A stretch of 64,000 bases of DNA from Afipia sp. Root123D2 (GCF_001425835.1 NZ_LMDP01000001.1:621476-685475), one strand, 5' to 3'; shown: positions 16,698 through 24,528, counted from the stretch's first letter. A program made the numbers and translations. The notes: a model not told the origin generated them from the sequence alone.

Positions 16698-18299
16698 ATG
16701 TCCGATATCGTTCTCTCGGCATCAGTCCGCCAGAACCTGCTGTCGCTTCAGTCAACGGCTGATCTGCTTGCGACCACGCAAAATCGGCTTGCGACTGGCA
16801 AGAAGGTCAATACCGCCCTCGATAATCCAACCAACTACTTCACCGCAGCCGCGCTCGATAGCCGCGCTGGCGACATCAACAACCTTCTCGATGGCATCGG
16901 CAACGGCGTGCAAATTCTGCAGGCTGCCAACACCGGCATCACCTCGTTGCAGAAGCTGGTCGACAGCGCCAAGTCGGTCGCGAATCAGGCCTTGCAGACC
17001 ACTGTCGGCTACACCAAGTCGACCGTGAGCACCGGCCCGAATCCCGGCGCGACCGCTGCCAACATTCTTGGAACTGCGCCTCCGACCAACAACACGGTGA
17101 CAGGCGCGGTCGTGAACAACGACGATACCGGCGGTGCGGCTCCGATCACCGGCGCGACCAATCTCGCGGGCGCCGCGGGCGCCGGTTCGGACAACCTCGC
17201 GACGAACTTCGTCGCCGGTGACACTCTCGTGATCAACGGCATCACCATCGCGTTCAACTCGGGCGCGGGTACCACGGGCGTGGCGGCCGACGGCACGCTG
17301 TCGATCGACGTCACCACCGGCACGGTGCAGAACGTTCTCACCGCCATCGACGCCATCACCGGCACGGCCGTGCCGTCCACAATCACCGGTGGCCAGATCA
17401 CCCTGAGCACCGGCACCGCCAGCGACCTGACGGTCAGCGGCAGCGGCCTGTCCAAGCTCGGTCTCGGCGCCGTCAGCACCGTCGCGCGCACGCCAGGCGT
17501 TCCGGCGCTCGCCGGCAAGACCCTGACCATCGATTCGACGGGAGGAGGGACGCCGACCAATCTGACCTTCGGCACCGGCCCCGGACAGATCTCCTCACTC
17601 AATCAGCTCAACGCCAAGCTGCTCGCCAATAATCTTCAGGCCAGCATCGACTCGACCGGCGCGATTACGATCACGACTTCGAACGATGCCGCGTCCTACA
17701 CCATCGGTGCGATCGGCGGCACCGCAGCGGCGGCGACGCAACTGTTCAACGGCCTGACGATTGCCAATCCGGTGGCCGACCCGACCTCGCAGGATGCCCG
17801 CGCCAAGCTCGTCGATCAGTACAACCACATCATCGAGCAGATCTCCACGACCGCGGGCGACGCTTCGTTCAACGGCGTCAACCTGCTTGCGGGAGACCAG
17901 CTCAAACTGGTGTTCAACGAGACCGGCAAGTCGACGCTGAACATCACCGGCACCTCGCTCAACCCTGCCGGCCTCGGTCTTTCGACGCTTACGTCGGGAA
18001 CAGACTTTATCGACAACGTTGCGACCAACAAGGTGCTGGCGCAGCTTCAGGGTGCCAGCAGTCTGCTGCGGTCGCAGGCGTCGACGCTCGGTTCGAATCT
18101 CTCGATCGTGCAGATCCGTCAGGATTTCTCGAAGAACCTGATCAACGTGCTGCAGACCGGCTCGGCCAATCTGACCATTGCCGATACCAACGAAGAGGCT
18201 GCCAACAGCCAGGCGCTCGCGACACGCCAGTCGATTGCGGTGTCGGCGCTCGCTCTCGCCAACCAGTCGCAGCAGAGCGTGCTGAAGCTGCTGCAGTAA
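16698..18299 (+). CDS. Flagellin (paralog 2)
   Basis: 533 residues, filament subunit. The N-terminal 100 residues (MSDIVLSASVRQNLLSLQST...) and C-terminal region (EEAANSQALATRQSIAVSAL...) are nearly those of paralog 1. The middle is diverged but carries the same two-module layout: GDTLVINGITIAFNSGAG (about 17218) and GKTLTIDSTGGGTPTNLTFG (about 17515), plus an extra linker near residues 115-160. The ribosome-binding region (AAGGTACATC) is shared with paralog 1. A full CtrA box lies upstream. Confidence 0.95.
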   Translation: MSDIVLSASVRQNLLSLQSTADLLATTQNRLATGKKVNTALDNPTNYFTAAALDSRAGDINNLLDGIGNGVQILQAANTGITSLQKLVDSAKSVANQALQTTVGYTKSTVSTGPNPGATAANILGTAPPTNNTVTGAVVNNDDTGGAAPITGATNLAGAAGAGSDNLATNFVAGDTLVINGITIAFNSGAGTTGVAADGTLSIDVTTGTVQNVLTAIDAITGTAVPSTITGGQITLSTGTASDLTVSGSGLSKLGLGAVSTVARTPGVPALAGKTLTIDSTGGGTPTNLTFGTGPGQISSLNQLNAKLLANNLQASIDSTGAITITTSNDAASYTIGAIGGTAAAATQLFNGLTIANPVADPTSQDARAKLVDQYNHIIEQISTTAGDASFNGVNLLAGDQLKLVFNETGKSTLNITGTSLNPAGLGLSTLTSGTDFIDNVATNKVLAQLQGASSLLRSQASTLGSNLSIVQIRQDFSKNLINVLQTGSANLTIADTNEEAANSQALATRQSIAVSALALANQSQQSVLKLLQ

Positions 18300-18324
18300 T
18301 TTGACGGCCCAATGATAGTCGGTG

Positions 18325-18355
18325 CGGCGGGTAATCATCCCGTCGTGTCTTTGCG
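18325..18355 (+). terminator. Weak terminator candidate after flagellin 2
   Basis: Stem CGGCGGG/CCCGTCG with one G-T pair and a TAATCAT loop, followed by the imperfect T-rich tract TGTCTTT. It precedes the second flbT. Confidence 0.4.
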
Positions 18356-18470
18356 GTATATGTAAAATTGTCTCGATATGTCGCGTTTGATTCAAGCGCG
18401 GTATGATGGGAAGATATTGCGCTTGTGCTGCAGCAGGGCGCGTCCCGAATCTAGATAACTGGAGACGATC

Positions 18471-18848
18471 GTGTCCCTTCGTGTCGAATTGAAACCGCAT
18501 GAGCGGATCGTCATCGGTCAGAGCGTCATTACCAATTCGGAGACACGCGCATCGTTTCTGGTCGACGGCGAGACGCCAATCCTGCGCGAGAAAGACATCC
18601 TGACAGCGGAGACCGCGGATACACCGGTCAAGCGACTCTATCTGTGCATACAGATGATGTACCTCGAGAACGATATCCCGAAGTATCAGGATCTCTACAT
18701 GAGCTTCGTGAAGGATCTTCTGGAAGCTGTTCCCAGCTTCAGGGAAGAGATTGAAAACGCCAGTAACCATATTTTAAATGGTGCTCTTTATAAGGCATTG
18801 AGGGAAGTCAGGAAACTGATGAAGAGGGAAGAGGGGTTGTTGAGGTGA
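18471..18848 (+). CDS. flbT: Flagellar biosynthesis repressor FlbT (copy 2)
   Basis: 125 residues starting at GTG 18471 after CTGGAGACGATC. It aligns with the copy at 14131 along its whole length: MSLRVELKPHERIVIGQSVI, then PILREKDILTAETADTPVKRLYL, then ASNHILNGALYKALREVRKL. It lacks the Ala/Gln-rich tail of copy 1. Located immediately upstream of flaF with three bases between stop and ATG. The flbT-flaF pair is the usual alphaproteobacterial arrangement, so this is probably the ancestral or principal copy. Confidence 0.92.
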   Translation: MSLRVELKPHERIVIGQSVITNSETRASFLVDGETPILREKDILTAETADTPVKRLYLCIQMMYLENDIPKYQDLYMSFVKDLLEAVPSFREEIENASNHILNGALYKALREVRKLMKREEGLLR

Positions 18849-18851
18849 CGA

Positions 18852-19217
18852 ATGTCTAATGCTGCTCAAGCCTACGCACGCGTCGCCCAAACCACCGCAT
18901 CTCCGCGAGACATCGAAGCGCAAGCCTTGCTGAAAGCAGCCAATAAGCTGCAGGACGTCATGATCAATCTCGGCCGGACCGACAATGATTTTGCCGAGGC
19001 CTTGCTGTTTAATCGCAAGCTCTGGTCGATTCTTCTCAGTGCAGTGACGAGCGACGAGAGTCAGCAGACCCTTGAGGTTCGGCAGAACATCGCCAATATC
19101 GGCACCTTCGTCATGACGCAGACGATGGAGCTTCAGCTCAATCCGCAGCGCGAACGGCTTAAGCCGTTGATCGACATCAATTGCAATCTCGCTGCAGGGT
19201 TGTCGGGTCGCGCGTAG
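18852..19217 (+). CDS. flaF: Flagellar biosynthesis regulator FlaF
   Basis: 121 residues. FlaF is needed for flagellin translation or secretion in Caulobacter and Brucella relatives and acts opposite to FlbT. The sequence shows the family's helical pattern: AAQAYARVAQTTASPRDIEAQALLKAANKLQ, then LLFNRKLWSILLSAVTSDES, then LPLEVRQNIANIG-type spacing (here QTLEVRQNIANIGTFVMTQT). It starts three bases after flbT and is probably translated with it. The next gene, of unknown function, follows after 21 bases. Confidence 0.92.
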   Translation: MSNAAQAYARVAQTTASPRDIEAQALLKAANKLQDVMINLGRTDNDFAEALLFNRKLWSILLSAVTSDESQQTLEVRQNIANIGTFVMTQTMELQLNPQRERLKPLIDINCNLAAGLSGRA

Positions 19218-19238
19218 GTCACGTCAGGAGCGATCCAG

Positions 19239-19604
19239 ATGGGTGACATCTACACCATTCTCCAGTCGAACTATGTCGCTGTCGGCGCCAACGTCAACTA
19301 TTCCAGGACGCCATACGTCCCCGTGGATGCCGACAGTTATCAGGGCACGTGGAGCGGCGCATACGCCGACAACACCAAGTTCACCGTCCAGGTTTCGAAC
19401 GTGGTCGGCTTCCGCGCGAAGGTGCGATACCAGAGCGGATCGACGGTGAAGTATCAGGATGTCCTCATCAAGGACAATGCCTTCAAGTTCGGCGATTCCA
19501 AATTCACGCTGACAAAAATCGGCACGGCGCAAATCAAGACCGTGATGACGAACCCGGCCACCGGCGGGCAGTCGCTTGAAACGGCTTACGCAAAGCAGTC
19601 CTGA
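19239..19604 (+). CDS. Small beta-rich protein of unknown function in the flagellin operon
   Basis: 121 residues; start ATG 19239 follows CAGGAG. No signal peptide or membrane helix. The central segment looks like a small beta-barrel (YQGTWSGAYADNTKFTVQ, VVGFRAKVRYQSGSTVKYQD, KFGDSKFTLTKIG). It lies 21 bases after flaF on the same strand, so it is likely cotranscribed with flbT-flaF. It could be a secreted filament-associated protein, since type III export needs no classical signal, or a regulator; neither is shown. I do not recognise a named family. Confidence 0.65.
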   Translation: MGDIYTILQSNYVAVGANVNYSRTPYVPVDADSYQGTWSGAYADNTKFTVQVSNVVGFRAKVRYQSGSTVKYQDVLIKDNAFKFGDSKFTLTKIGTAQIKTVMTNPATGGQSLETAYAKQS

Positions 19605-19619
19605 TTGCGTGCGGCGAAC

Positions 19620-19982
19620 CTAGGCCTCGCGATCCGTATTCCGGCTGGAGGCTTCCTGTTTGGCGATGTCCTGCGCCCGCAGATAGGCGCGCGCGCGAAG
19701 CCGCGCTTCGTCGGGAAACTGGCGCACCACCATGCTCGTCCTGTTGTCGACGACGCGATAGACGATCTCGGCCGCAGCCCGATCGATCACGATCTGCTTT
19801 GACTGCTGATCGGCATTGGCCTGGGGGTTGTTTCTGGCCGGCAATGACGTATCCGCCGCGCTGACGGCCTTGTCACGCGGCAGTTCGGTCGGCACAGCCG
19901 TCCTCGCTGCGTTTGGCGCGGGCCAAGCAATTGCGGTTACGACCGATCCCCCGATCGGTCGGATGTTGAAATCCGTACCCAT
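19620..19982 (-). CDS. FlaG-like flagellar protein (tentative)
   Basis: 120 residues; start ATG 19982 follows AGGAGG. The N-terminal 60 residues are Ala/Pro/Asn-rich and probably disordered. The C-terminal half (IDRAAAEIVYRVVDNRTSMV, then VRQFPDEARLRARAYL) resembles the FlaG core, in which a VD.xTGEvIRQiP strand-turn-strand is followed by a helix. FlaG influences filament length in other bacteria. Convergent with the small gene at 19239 and upstream of nothing on its strand; the next minus-strand gene ends 198 bases away. Confidence 0.55.
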   Translation of the reverse strand: MGTDFNIRPIGGSVVTAIAWPAPNAARTAVPTELPRDKAVSAADTSLPARNNPQANADQQSKQIVIDRAAAEIVYRVVDNRTSMVVRQFPDEARLRARAYLRAQDIAKQEASSRNTDREA

Positions 19983-20179
19983 GGCAGCCTCCTGGCCCCA
20001 CTTGAGTCAAATCCCAACCCTCTCCGGAACCCGTTATCGCAGGTTGTTTCTAAATTTTACGATGATGCGGGTGCGCCAATTTGATTCAAACGCTAACGAT
20101 CTGCCGCCCGTCGCCGGTGCGCAGATGATGGAGATGCGGTGATGCGGAAGATGCTGCGTTGCTAGCCGGCGTTTGAGCG

Positions 20180-20671
20180 TCAGAGCACGCGGCTGACGGC
20201 GAGCGGAGTCGCGTGGCGCGGGGCGGGCGCGGAGCGTTGTCCACCGGCGGTGTATCCTTGCGGCAGGTTCCGGCGCTGCAATTCGCCGTTGACGCCGCGA
20301 ACGATGCCTTCGGACACGGCATGGGCGGTCGCCAGTACGGTCAGGTTGACCTGAAGCATGGCGCGGAACACGTCGTGATGACGATGCAGGGCGGTCAAAA
20401 GCTCGGGCGTCGATGTCTTGAGATAGTCGCTGTTGTTCTTCAACTGCGTGATCGCTGTCATGTACTGGCGCGACGCTTCGCACTTCTTCGCTTCCAGCGC
20501 CATCGCATCGCGCACGCTGCCGGCGCGCACCAGTTCTGTTTCCTGTTCGATGATGCCGAGCAGTGCGCTCATCACATCCATCAACCCTTCGGCCAGCCGG
20601 CGCGCTTCGGAAGGCGACGATACCGGCGCCGCTGGTGCGTGAGGCGTAGCCGGTTGTGTGGATGAGTTCAT
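20180..20671 (-). CDS. FlgN-like flagellar export chaperone
   Basis: 163 residues, mostly helical: RRLAEGLMDVMSALLGIIEQETELVRAG, MALEAKKCEASRQYMTAITQL, then a conserved-looking region ending VNGELQRRNLPQGYTAGG. The EETELV-type first helix and length fit FlgN, which escorts FlgK and FlgL to the export gate. Start set at ATG 20671 downstream of CGGAG; the frame extends upstream into the rod-binding gene. Last gene of the flgI operon (flgI, flgJ-like, flgN-like), 20 bases after the rod-binding gene. Confidence 0.7.
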   Translation of the reverse strand: MNSSTQPATPHAPAAPVSSPSEARRLAEGLMDVMSALLGIIEQETELVRAGSVRDAMALEAKKCEASRQYMTAITQLKNNSDYLKTSTPELLTALHRHHDVFRAMLQVNLTVLATAHAVSEGIVRGVNGELQRRNLPQGYTAGGQRSAPAPRHATPLAVSRVL

Positions 20672-20691
20672 GAGGGTCTGCTCCGGATCTT

Positions 20692-21030
20692 TTAGCTGGA
20701 CCGATTTGCCTGTTGAAGAATGAGCGTCCGGTAGACATCGTTGGAAATCCCGATGCCGCCGGTTTTGGCGAACGACTTGGAGTATTCCTCTGTCATCATT
20801 GAGCGCCACACGCCTGTGCCGGGCGTGTTGCCGAACGGGCCTTCGCCTTTAAGTCCATCGGTCATTTGCGAGAACATCGAGTTGAGGAACACCGCCTCGA
20901 AGTCCTGCGCCTTGGCTTTCGCTTTGGCCTGATCCTGCGGTGAAACCTTCGTCAGCGCGTCCGCCAGCAACAGGTCGCGGCGGCCGTTGATCATCGGAGT
21001 GCCGGTGCTGGCCATCGGAATGGTCGACAT
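20692..21030 (-). CDS. Rod-binding protein (FlgJ N-terminal domain type)
   Basis: 112 residues. It corresponds to only the N-terminal rod-capping domain of FlgJ, as is usual in alphaproteobacteria that lack the fused muramidase: AQDFEAVFLNSMFSQMTDGL then GVWRSMMTEEYSKSFAKTGG and IGISNDVYRTLILQQ. It assists rod assembly in the periplasm. Its ATG overlaps the flgI stop (TGATG), so translation is coupled. No signal peptide, in keeping with export by the flagellar system. Confidence 0.85.
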   Translation of the reverse strand: MSTIPMASTGTPMINGRRDLLLADALTKVSPQDQAKAKAKAQDFEAVFLNSMFSQMTDGLKGEGPFGNTPGTGVWRSMMTEEYSKSFAKTGGIGISNDVYRTLILQQANRSS

Positions 21031-22139
21031 CACATCACCTCGATGTCGGCCTGGATCGCACCGGCCGCCTTGATCGCCTGAAGAATACCGATCAGGTCGC
21101 GCGGGCCGATGCCGAGGCCATTGAGACCGTCGACGAGTTGCTGGAGCGAGACGCCGTTCTTGACCAGCGCGAGCTTCTTGCCGTCTTCGGTGACGCCGAC
21201 CCGCGTGTTCGGTGTGACCACGGTGCGGCCGCGCGAGAACGGCGCCGGCTGGCTGACCTGCGGGCTTTCGGAAATCGAGACGGTGAGATTGCCTTGCGCC
21301 ACTGCAACCGTATTTACGCGCACGTCGCGTCCCATCACGATGATGCCGGATCGTTCGTCGATCACGATCTTGGCGACCTGATCGGGCTCGACCTGCAGCT
21401 GCTCGATCTCGGTGAGCAGGGCAACGACATTGCCCTTGAACTCGGCTGGAATGCTCAACTGCACGGTCGAGGGGTCGACCGGCTCCGCCGTCTTGGTGCC
21501 GAGGAAATCGTTGACGGCGGCTGCGATGCGCTTGGCCGTGGTGAAGTCGCTGTTGCGCAGCGCGAGCCGCACATTGGGCAGGCGGTTGAGCGCAAACTCG
21601 ATTTCGCGTTCGATGATCGCGCCATTGGCGATGCGACCGACGGTGGGAACCCCCTTCGTTACGCTCGCGGCAGCGCCTTCGGCGGAAAAGCCGCCGATCG
21701 CCAGTGAACCTTGGGCCACGGCATAGACGTTGCCATCGGCGCCGAGCAGGGGGGTGACCAACAGCGTGCCGCCCTGAAGGCTTTTGGCATCGCCGAGCGC
21801 CGAGACCGTGACGTCCATGCGGGTGCCTTGGGTGCCGAACGCCGGCAGGTTTCCGGTGACCATCACGGCGGCGACGTTGCCGGTGCGGATGGTCGCGCCG
21901 CGGATGTTGACGCCCATGCGTTCAAGCATCGCCTGCAGCGATTGTTTCGTGAACGGGATGTTGTTGAGAGTATCGCCGGTGCCATTGAGGCCGACGACGA
22001 GGCCGTAGCCGATGAGCTGGTTCTGGCGCACGCCTTCGATATTCGCGAGATCCTTGATTCGCGACGTCGCACCCGCAGACCCGCAACCGATCGTCAATGC
22101 GATCGCCGCCAGGCCGGCTGCTCTTAGAACCCGAAACAT
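21030..22139 (-). CDS. flgI: Flagellar P-ring protein FlgI
   Basis: 369 residues with a Sec signal (MFRVLRAAGLAAIALTIGCG) before the mature start near SRIKDLANIEGVRQNQLIGY, a hallmark of FlgI. Further typical motifs are GLVVGLNGTGDTLNNIPFT and PARVVINERTGTIV-like VAKIVIDERSGIIVMG. It forms the P-ring around the rod in the peptidoglycan layer. Start fixed at 22139 by the signal peptide, the upstream GGGAG, and the sigma-54 promoter at 22211-22226, which would lie inside a longer reading frame. First gene of a three-gene operon. Confidence 0.95.
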   Translation of the reverse strand: MFRVLRAAGLAAIALTIGCGSAGATSRIKDLANIEGVRQNQLIGYGLVVGLNGTGDTLNNIPFTKQSLQAMLERMGVNIRGATIRTGNVAAVMVTGNLPAFGTQGTRMDVTVSALGDAKSLQGGTLLVTPLLGADGNVYAVAQGSLAIGGFSAEGAAASVTKGVPTVGRIANGAIIEREIEFALNRLPNVRLALRNSDFTTAKRIAAAVNDFLGTKTAEPVDPSTVQLSIPAEFKGNVVALLTEIEQLQVEPDQVAKIVIDERSGIIVMGRDVRVNTVAVAQGNLTVSISESPQVSQPAPFSRGRTVVTPNTRVGVTEDGKKLALVKNGVSLQQLVDGLNGLGIGPRDLIGILQAIKAAGAIQADIEVM

Positions 22140-22203
22140 CCTCTGCTCCCCGCTGAGGTCTTTGGTGTCCGCGCCCCATGCTCCCCATGAGGTTAGGCCG
22201 CTA

Positions 22204-22226
22204 TTAACCATGCGAGGGTCGTGCCA
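22204..22226 (-). promoter_or_regulatory. Sigma-54 promoter of flgI with adjoining CtrA half-site
   Basis: On the minus strand: TGGCACG-N4-TCGCAT, with -24 GG opposite 22224-22225, -12 GC opposite 22212-22213 and exactly ten bases between. The octamer TTAACCAT (plus strand, 22204-22211) abuts the -12 element. Start of transcription expected near 22200, about 60 bases before flgI. Confidence 0.82.
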
Positions 22227-22340
22227 GATTTGAGTTTCGATAAAAGCGTTGAATTTGCGAGGGGAATTCACGACTTGCGGCGTCGCGCGCGCTGACTGTC
22301 GCGGGAGAAACTGCCGCGTCCGGCAGTTTTTGCCGGGTCG

Positions 22341-22359
22341 TTTACCGCTTGTTAACCAT
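22341..22359 (+). promoter_or_regulatory. CtrA box upstream of fliX
   Basis: TTTA-N7-TTAA, one mismatch from the full box, whose second half continues as the octamer TTAACCAT (22352-22359). It lies about 105 bases before the chosen fliX start, in the gap shared with flgI. Confidence 0.6.
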
Positions 22360-22462
22360 AAGGGATGAGGTTGGTGCCGATAAATCGGACAGCCGCTGAT
22401 TCATGTTGCTGGCGGCTATCGCCTCTCCGAGGCTGTTCCCACCACTGTCGCGAGCGATGACG

Positions 22463-22870
22463 ATGCGCATCTACGGACCCAACGGCGTGATTGCGGGATC
22501 GCCGTCCGCAAATACCAGGCGGTCCAGTTCCACTACATTTTCGCTTGGCGAAATTGCCACCGCCACGGAAAGCCGGGCGGCGACTGCCCCGCGAGCTGCA
22601 GGTGGAATCGATGCCCTGCTTGCGATGCAGGGGGTGGAGGATCCGACAGAGCGCCGCAAGCGATCGGTGACCCGGGGCAGAACGGCGCTCGATGTGCTGG
22701 ACGACCTCAAGATCGGCTTGCTGGCCGGTTCCCTCGATTCGTCGACCGTTACCCGCCTCAGGACGGCGGCGGCCGACCTGAAATCGACCTCGGGCGATCC
22801 CGGACTGGATCAGGTGCTGGCCGAGATCGAACTGCGAGTCGAAGTAGAACTCGCCAAGGCTGGTCAATAA
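22463..22870 (+). CDS. fliX: Flagellar assembly regulator FliX
   Basis: 135 residues. FliX links early flagellar assembly to activation of sigma-54 genes through FlbD in Caulobacter. The N-terminus MRIYGPNGVIAGSP and the helical C-terminal half (GIDALLAMQGVEDPTERRKR, ALDVLDDLKIGLLAGSL, QVLAEIELRVEVELAKAGQ) match the family. Two nearby ATGs exist (22457, 22463); 22463 has better spacing from GAG. Divergent from flgI, with regulatory sites for both in the 320-base gap. A terminator follows. Confidence 0.88.
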   Translation: MRIYGPNGVIAGSPSANTRRSSSTTFSLGEIATATESRAATAPRAAGGIDALLAMQGVEDPTERRKRSVTRGRTALDVLDDLKIGLLAGSLDSSTVTRLRTAAADLKSTSGDPGLDQVLAEIELRVEVELAKAGQ

Positions 22871-22881
22871 AGGCTGCTAAT

Positions 22882-22914
22882 AAACGGCCCGGCATGGTTC
22901 CCTTGGCCGTTTTT
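22882..22914 (+). terminator. Terminator after fliX
   Basis: Stem AAACGGCC/GGCCGTTT (22882-22889 and 22905-22912) around a 15-base loop, with the T run extending to 22914. Confidence 0.6.
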
Positions 22915-22923
22915 GGGGAAAAC

Positions 22924-22938
22924 GGCGGTTAAACCGCC
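22924..22938. promoter_or_regulatory. 15-base palindrome upstream of dksA
   Basis: GGCGGTT-A-AACCGCC, a perfect 7-bp inverted repeat 124 bases before the dksA start and about 65 bases upstream of a TATATAA that could be a -10 element (23004). Possible operator; function unknown. Confidence 0.4.
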
Positions 22939-23062
22939 CAAACACGATATCCTGCGCGCTGCACGAACCCTGTTTCCCGATATTGTTTGTCACAGAGTGC
23001 CGCTATATAAAGCGCCTCCGCGCCGGACCTGTGTTCCGGCCAATTGCACGGACGAGAGATCG

Positions 23063-23476
23063 GTGTTGGAAAAAGTAAAGAGCTACAAGCCTTCTGAGAA
23101 GGAGCCCTTTATGAACGAGCGGCAGCGCGAGTATTTCCGCGCCAAGCTGCTCGCCTGGAAGGAGGAGATTCTTCGTGAAGCGAAGACGACGCTCCAGCAG
23201 CTTCAGGAAGAAAACGTCAATCACCCGGACCTAGCGGACCGGGCGTCTTCGGAAACGGATCGCGCCATCGAACTGCGCGCGCGGGATCGGCAGCGAAAGC
23301 TGATCTCCAAGATCGACGCTGCGATCCAGCGCATCGAAGATAATACCTACGGCTATTGCGAAGAGACCGGCGAGCCGATTTCGCTGAAGCGGCTGGAAGC
23401 CCGTCCGATCGCGACGCTGTCGGTAGAGGCGCAAGAGCGCCACGAGAAGCGCGAGAAGGTTTATCGCGACGAATAG
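23063..23476 (+). CDS. dksA: RNA-polymerase-binding transcription factor DksA
   Basis: 137 residues from GTG 23063 (TTG 23066 also possible), preceded by CGAGAGATCG. DksA inserts a coiled coil into the RNA polymerase secondary channel and works with ppGpp. Diagnostic are KEPFMNERQREYFRAKLLAW, the coiled-coil tip region DLADRASSETDRA, and GYCEETGEPISLKRLEARP. Only one of the four zinc-ligand cysteines remains (Cys in GYCEETGEP; the second pair is replaced in TLSVEAQERHE), a pattern also known in other alphaproteobacterial DksA proteins. Not obviously part of the flagellar system. Confidence 0.9.
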   Translation: MLEKVKSYKPSEKEPFMNERQREYFRAKLLAWKEEILREAKTTLQQLQEENVNHPDLADRASSETDRAIELRARDRQRKLISKIDAAIQRIEDNTYGYCEETGEPISLKRLEARPIATLSVEAQERHEKREKVYRDE

Positions 23477-23508
23477 CCGGGCTGCCTTAGTCCTGGCGCG
23501 AAAGATTG

Positions 23509-23536
23509 CTGAAGCTGGATGACTGTCCAGCTTCAG
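23509..23536 (+). promoter_or_regulatory. Hairpin in the leader of the beta-lactamase gene
   Basis: Perfect 11-bp inverted repeat CTGAAGCTGGA/TCCAGCTTCAG with a 6-base loop. Its 3' arm runs into the Shine-Dalgarno AGGA (23535-23538) of the gene starting at 23545. There is no T tract, so it is not an ordinary terminator for dksA. It may mask the ribosome-binding site or bind a regulator. Confidence 0.55.
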
Positions 23537-23544
23537 GAATTCCC

Positions 23545-24402
23545 ATGATCATCAATCGACGTACTCTGCTCGCTGCCGTGCCTGGCCTTGCAATATGGCC
23601 CGCGTTTGCCGAAGAGGCGCCGCCTGCTCTTCAGACCTATGAGCGCGAGAGCGGCGGGCGGATCGGCTTCCATGCCGAGAATCTCGCCTCCGGCGCGAAA
23701 CTCGGCTGGCGTGCCGACGAGCGCTTCGTCATGTGCAGCACGTTCAAGGCCTCGCTCGCAGCTTTCGTACTCGCGCGTGTCGATCATGGCGAAGATCGGC
23801 TCGACCATATGATTTCATACGGGCCGAAGGATATTCAGCCCTACGCGCCGGTGGCCAAGCAGAACCTCGCCAAAGGCGCGATGTCGATGGAGGACATGTG
23901 CCAGGCTGTGGTCGAACTCAGCGACAACACCTGCGCCAATCTGTTGCTTGCCCATGTCGGCGGACCCGCGAAGCTGACAGAATTCTGGCGCTCGCTTGGC
24001 GATACCGTTTCGCGTCTCGAGCATTATGAACCCGAACTCAACCGTACGCCGCCGGGCGGTCTGGACGACACCACCACACCCGTCGCGATGGCCGGCAGTC
24101 TTCACCGCCTTGTGTCGGGTTCGGCGCTGTCAGCGGGCTCGCGCGAGCGACTGACCGGCTGGATGGTGAACTGCAAGACCGGAGCCGACCGGCTGCGCGC
24201 TGGCCTGCCCAAGGACTGGAAGATCGGCGACAAGACCGGCAACAACGGCAAGGACGGGTTTGGCGACATCGCGGTGGCGTGGCCGAAGCCCGATGCGCCG
24301 ATCGTGATCTGCGCTTATACGAGAGGCGGTTCGCCCACGGCCGCGCAGGTGAAAACCGTTTTCACGGCGATCGGCCGGATGGCGGCGGAACGGCTGGGCT
24401 AA
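23545..24402 (+). CDS. bla: Class A beta-lactamase
   Basis: 285 residues. All class A motifs are present: SxxK at Ser65-Lys68 (MCSTFKAS), SDN at 126-128, the E-xx-LN omega-loop motif at Glu162-Asn166 (EPELNRTPPG), and KTG at 230-232 (GDKTGNNG). Hydrolyses beta-lactams in the periplasm; the spectrum cannot be told. The N-terminus MIINRRTLLAAVPGLAIWPA is a twin-arginine-type signal, as in some mycobacterial and proteobacterial class A enzymes. No AmpR-like LysR gene is adjacent. It sits between dksA and a low-GC patch inside the flagellar cluster, so a late insertion is plausible. Confidence 0.93.
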   Translation: MIINRRTLLAAVPGLAIWPAFAEEAPPALQTYERESGGRIGFHAENLASGAKLGWRADERFVMCSTFKASLAAFVLARVDHGEDRLDHMISYGPKDIQPYAPVAKQNLAKGAMSMEDMCQAVVELSDNTCANLLLAHVGGPAKLTEFWRSLGDTVSRLEHYEPELNRTPPGGLDDTTTPVAMAGSLHRLVSGSALSAGSRERLTGWMVNCKTGADRLRAGLPKDWKIGDKTGNNGKDGFGDIAVAWPKPDAPIVICAYTRGGSPTAAQVKTVFTAIGRMAAERLG

Positions 24403-24528
24403 CAGCCTAACCAAATGACTATGCGTCGCGAGGGTCGTTCATCGTGTCGCGCCGCTTAGCCATGCTTCCTATCGACAAGGTTAGTTGTAGTACCGTGAAC
24501 GAAGCCGTTCGCTGTTAGTGCCTTAACG

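Noticed and set aside
20040-20070. Sigma-28-like sequence upstream of the FlaG-like gene on the minus strand
   Set aside because: TAAAATTT and a partial GCCGATAA occur, but with two mismatches and off spacing; FliA is uncommon in this group. Too weak to annotate.
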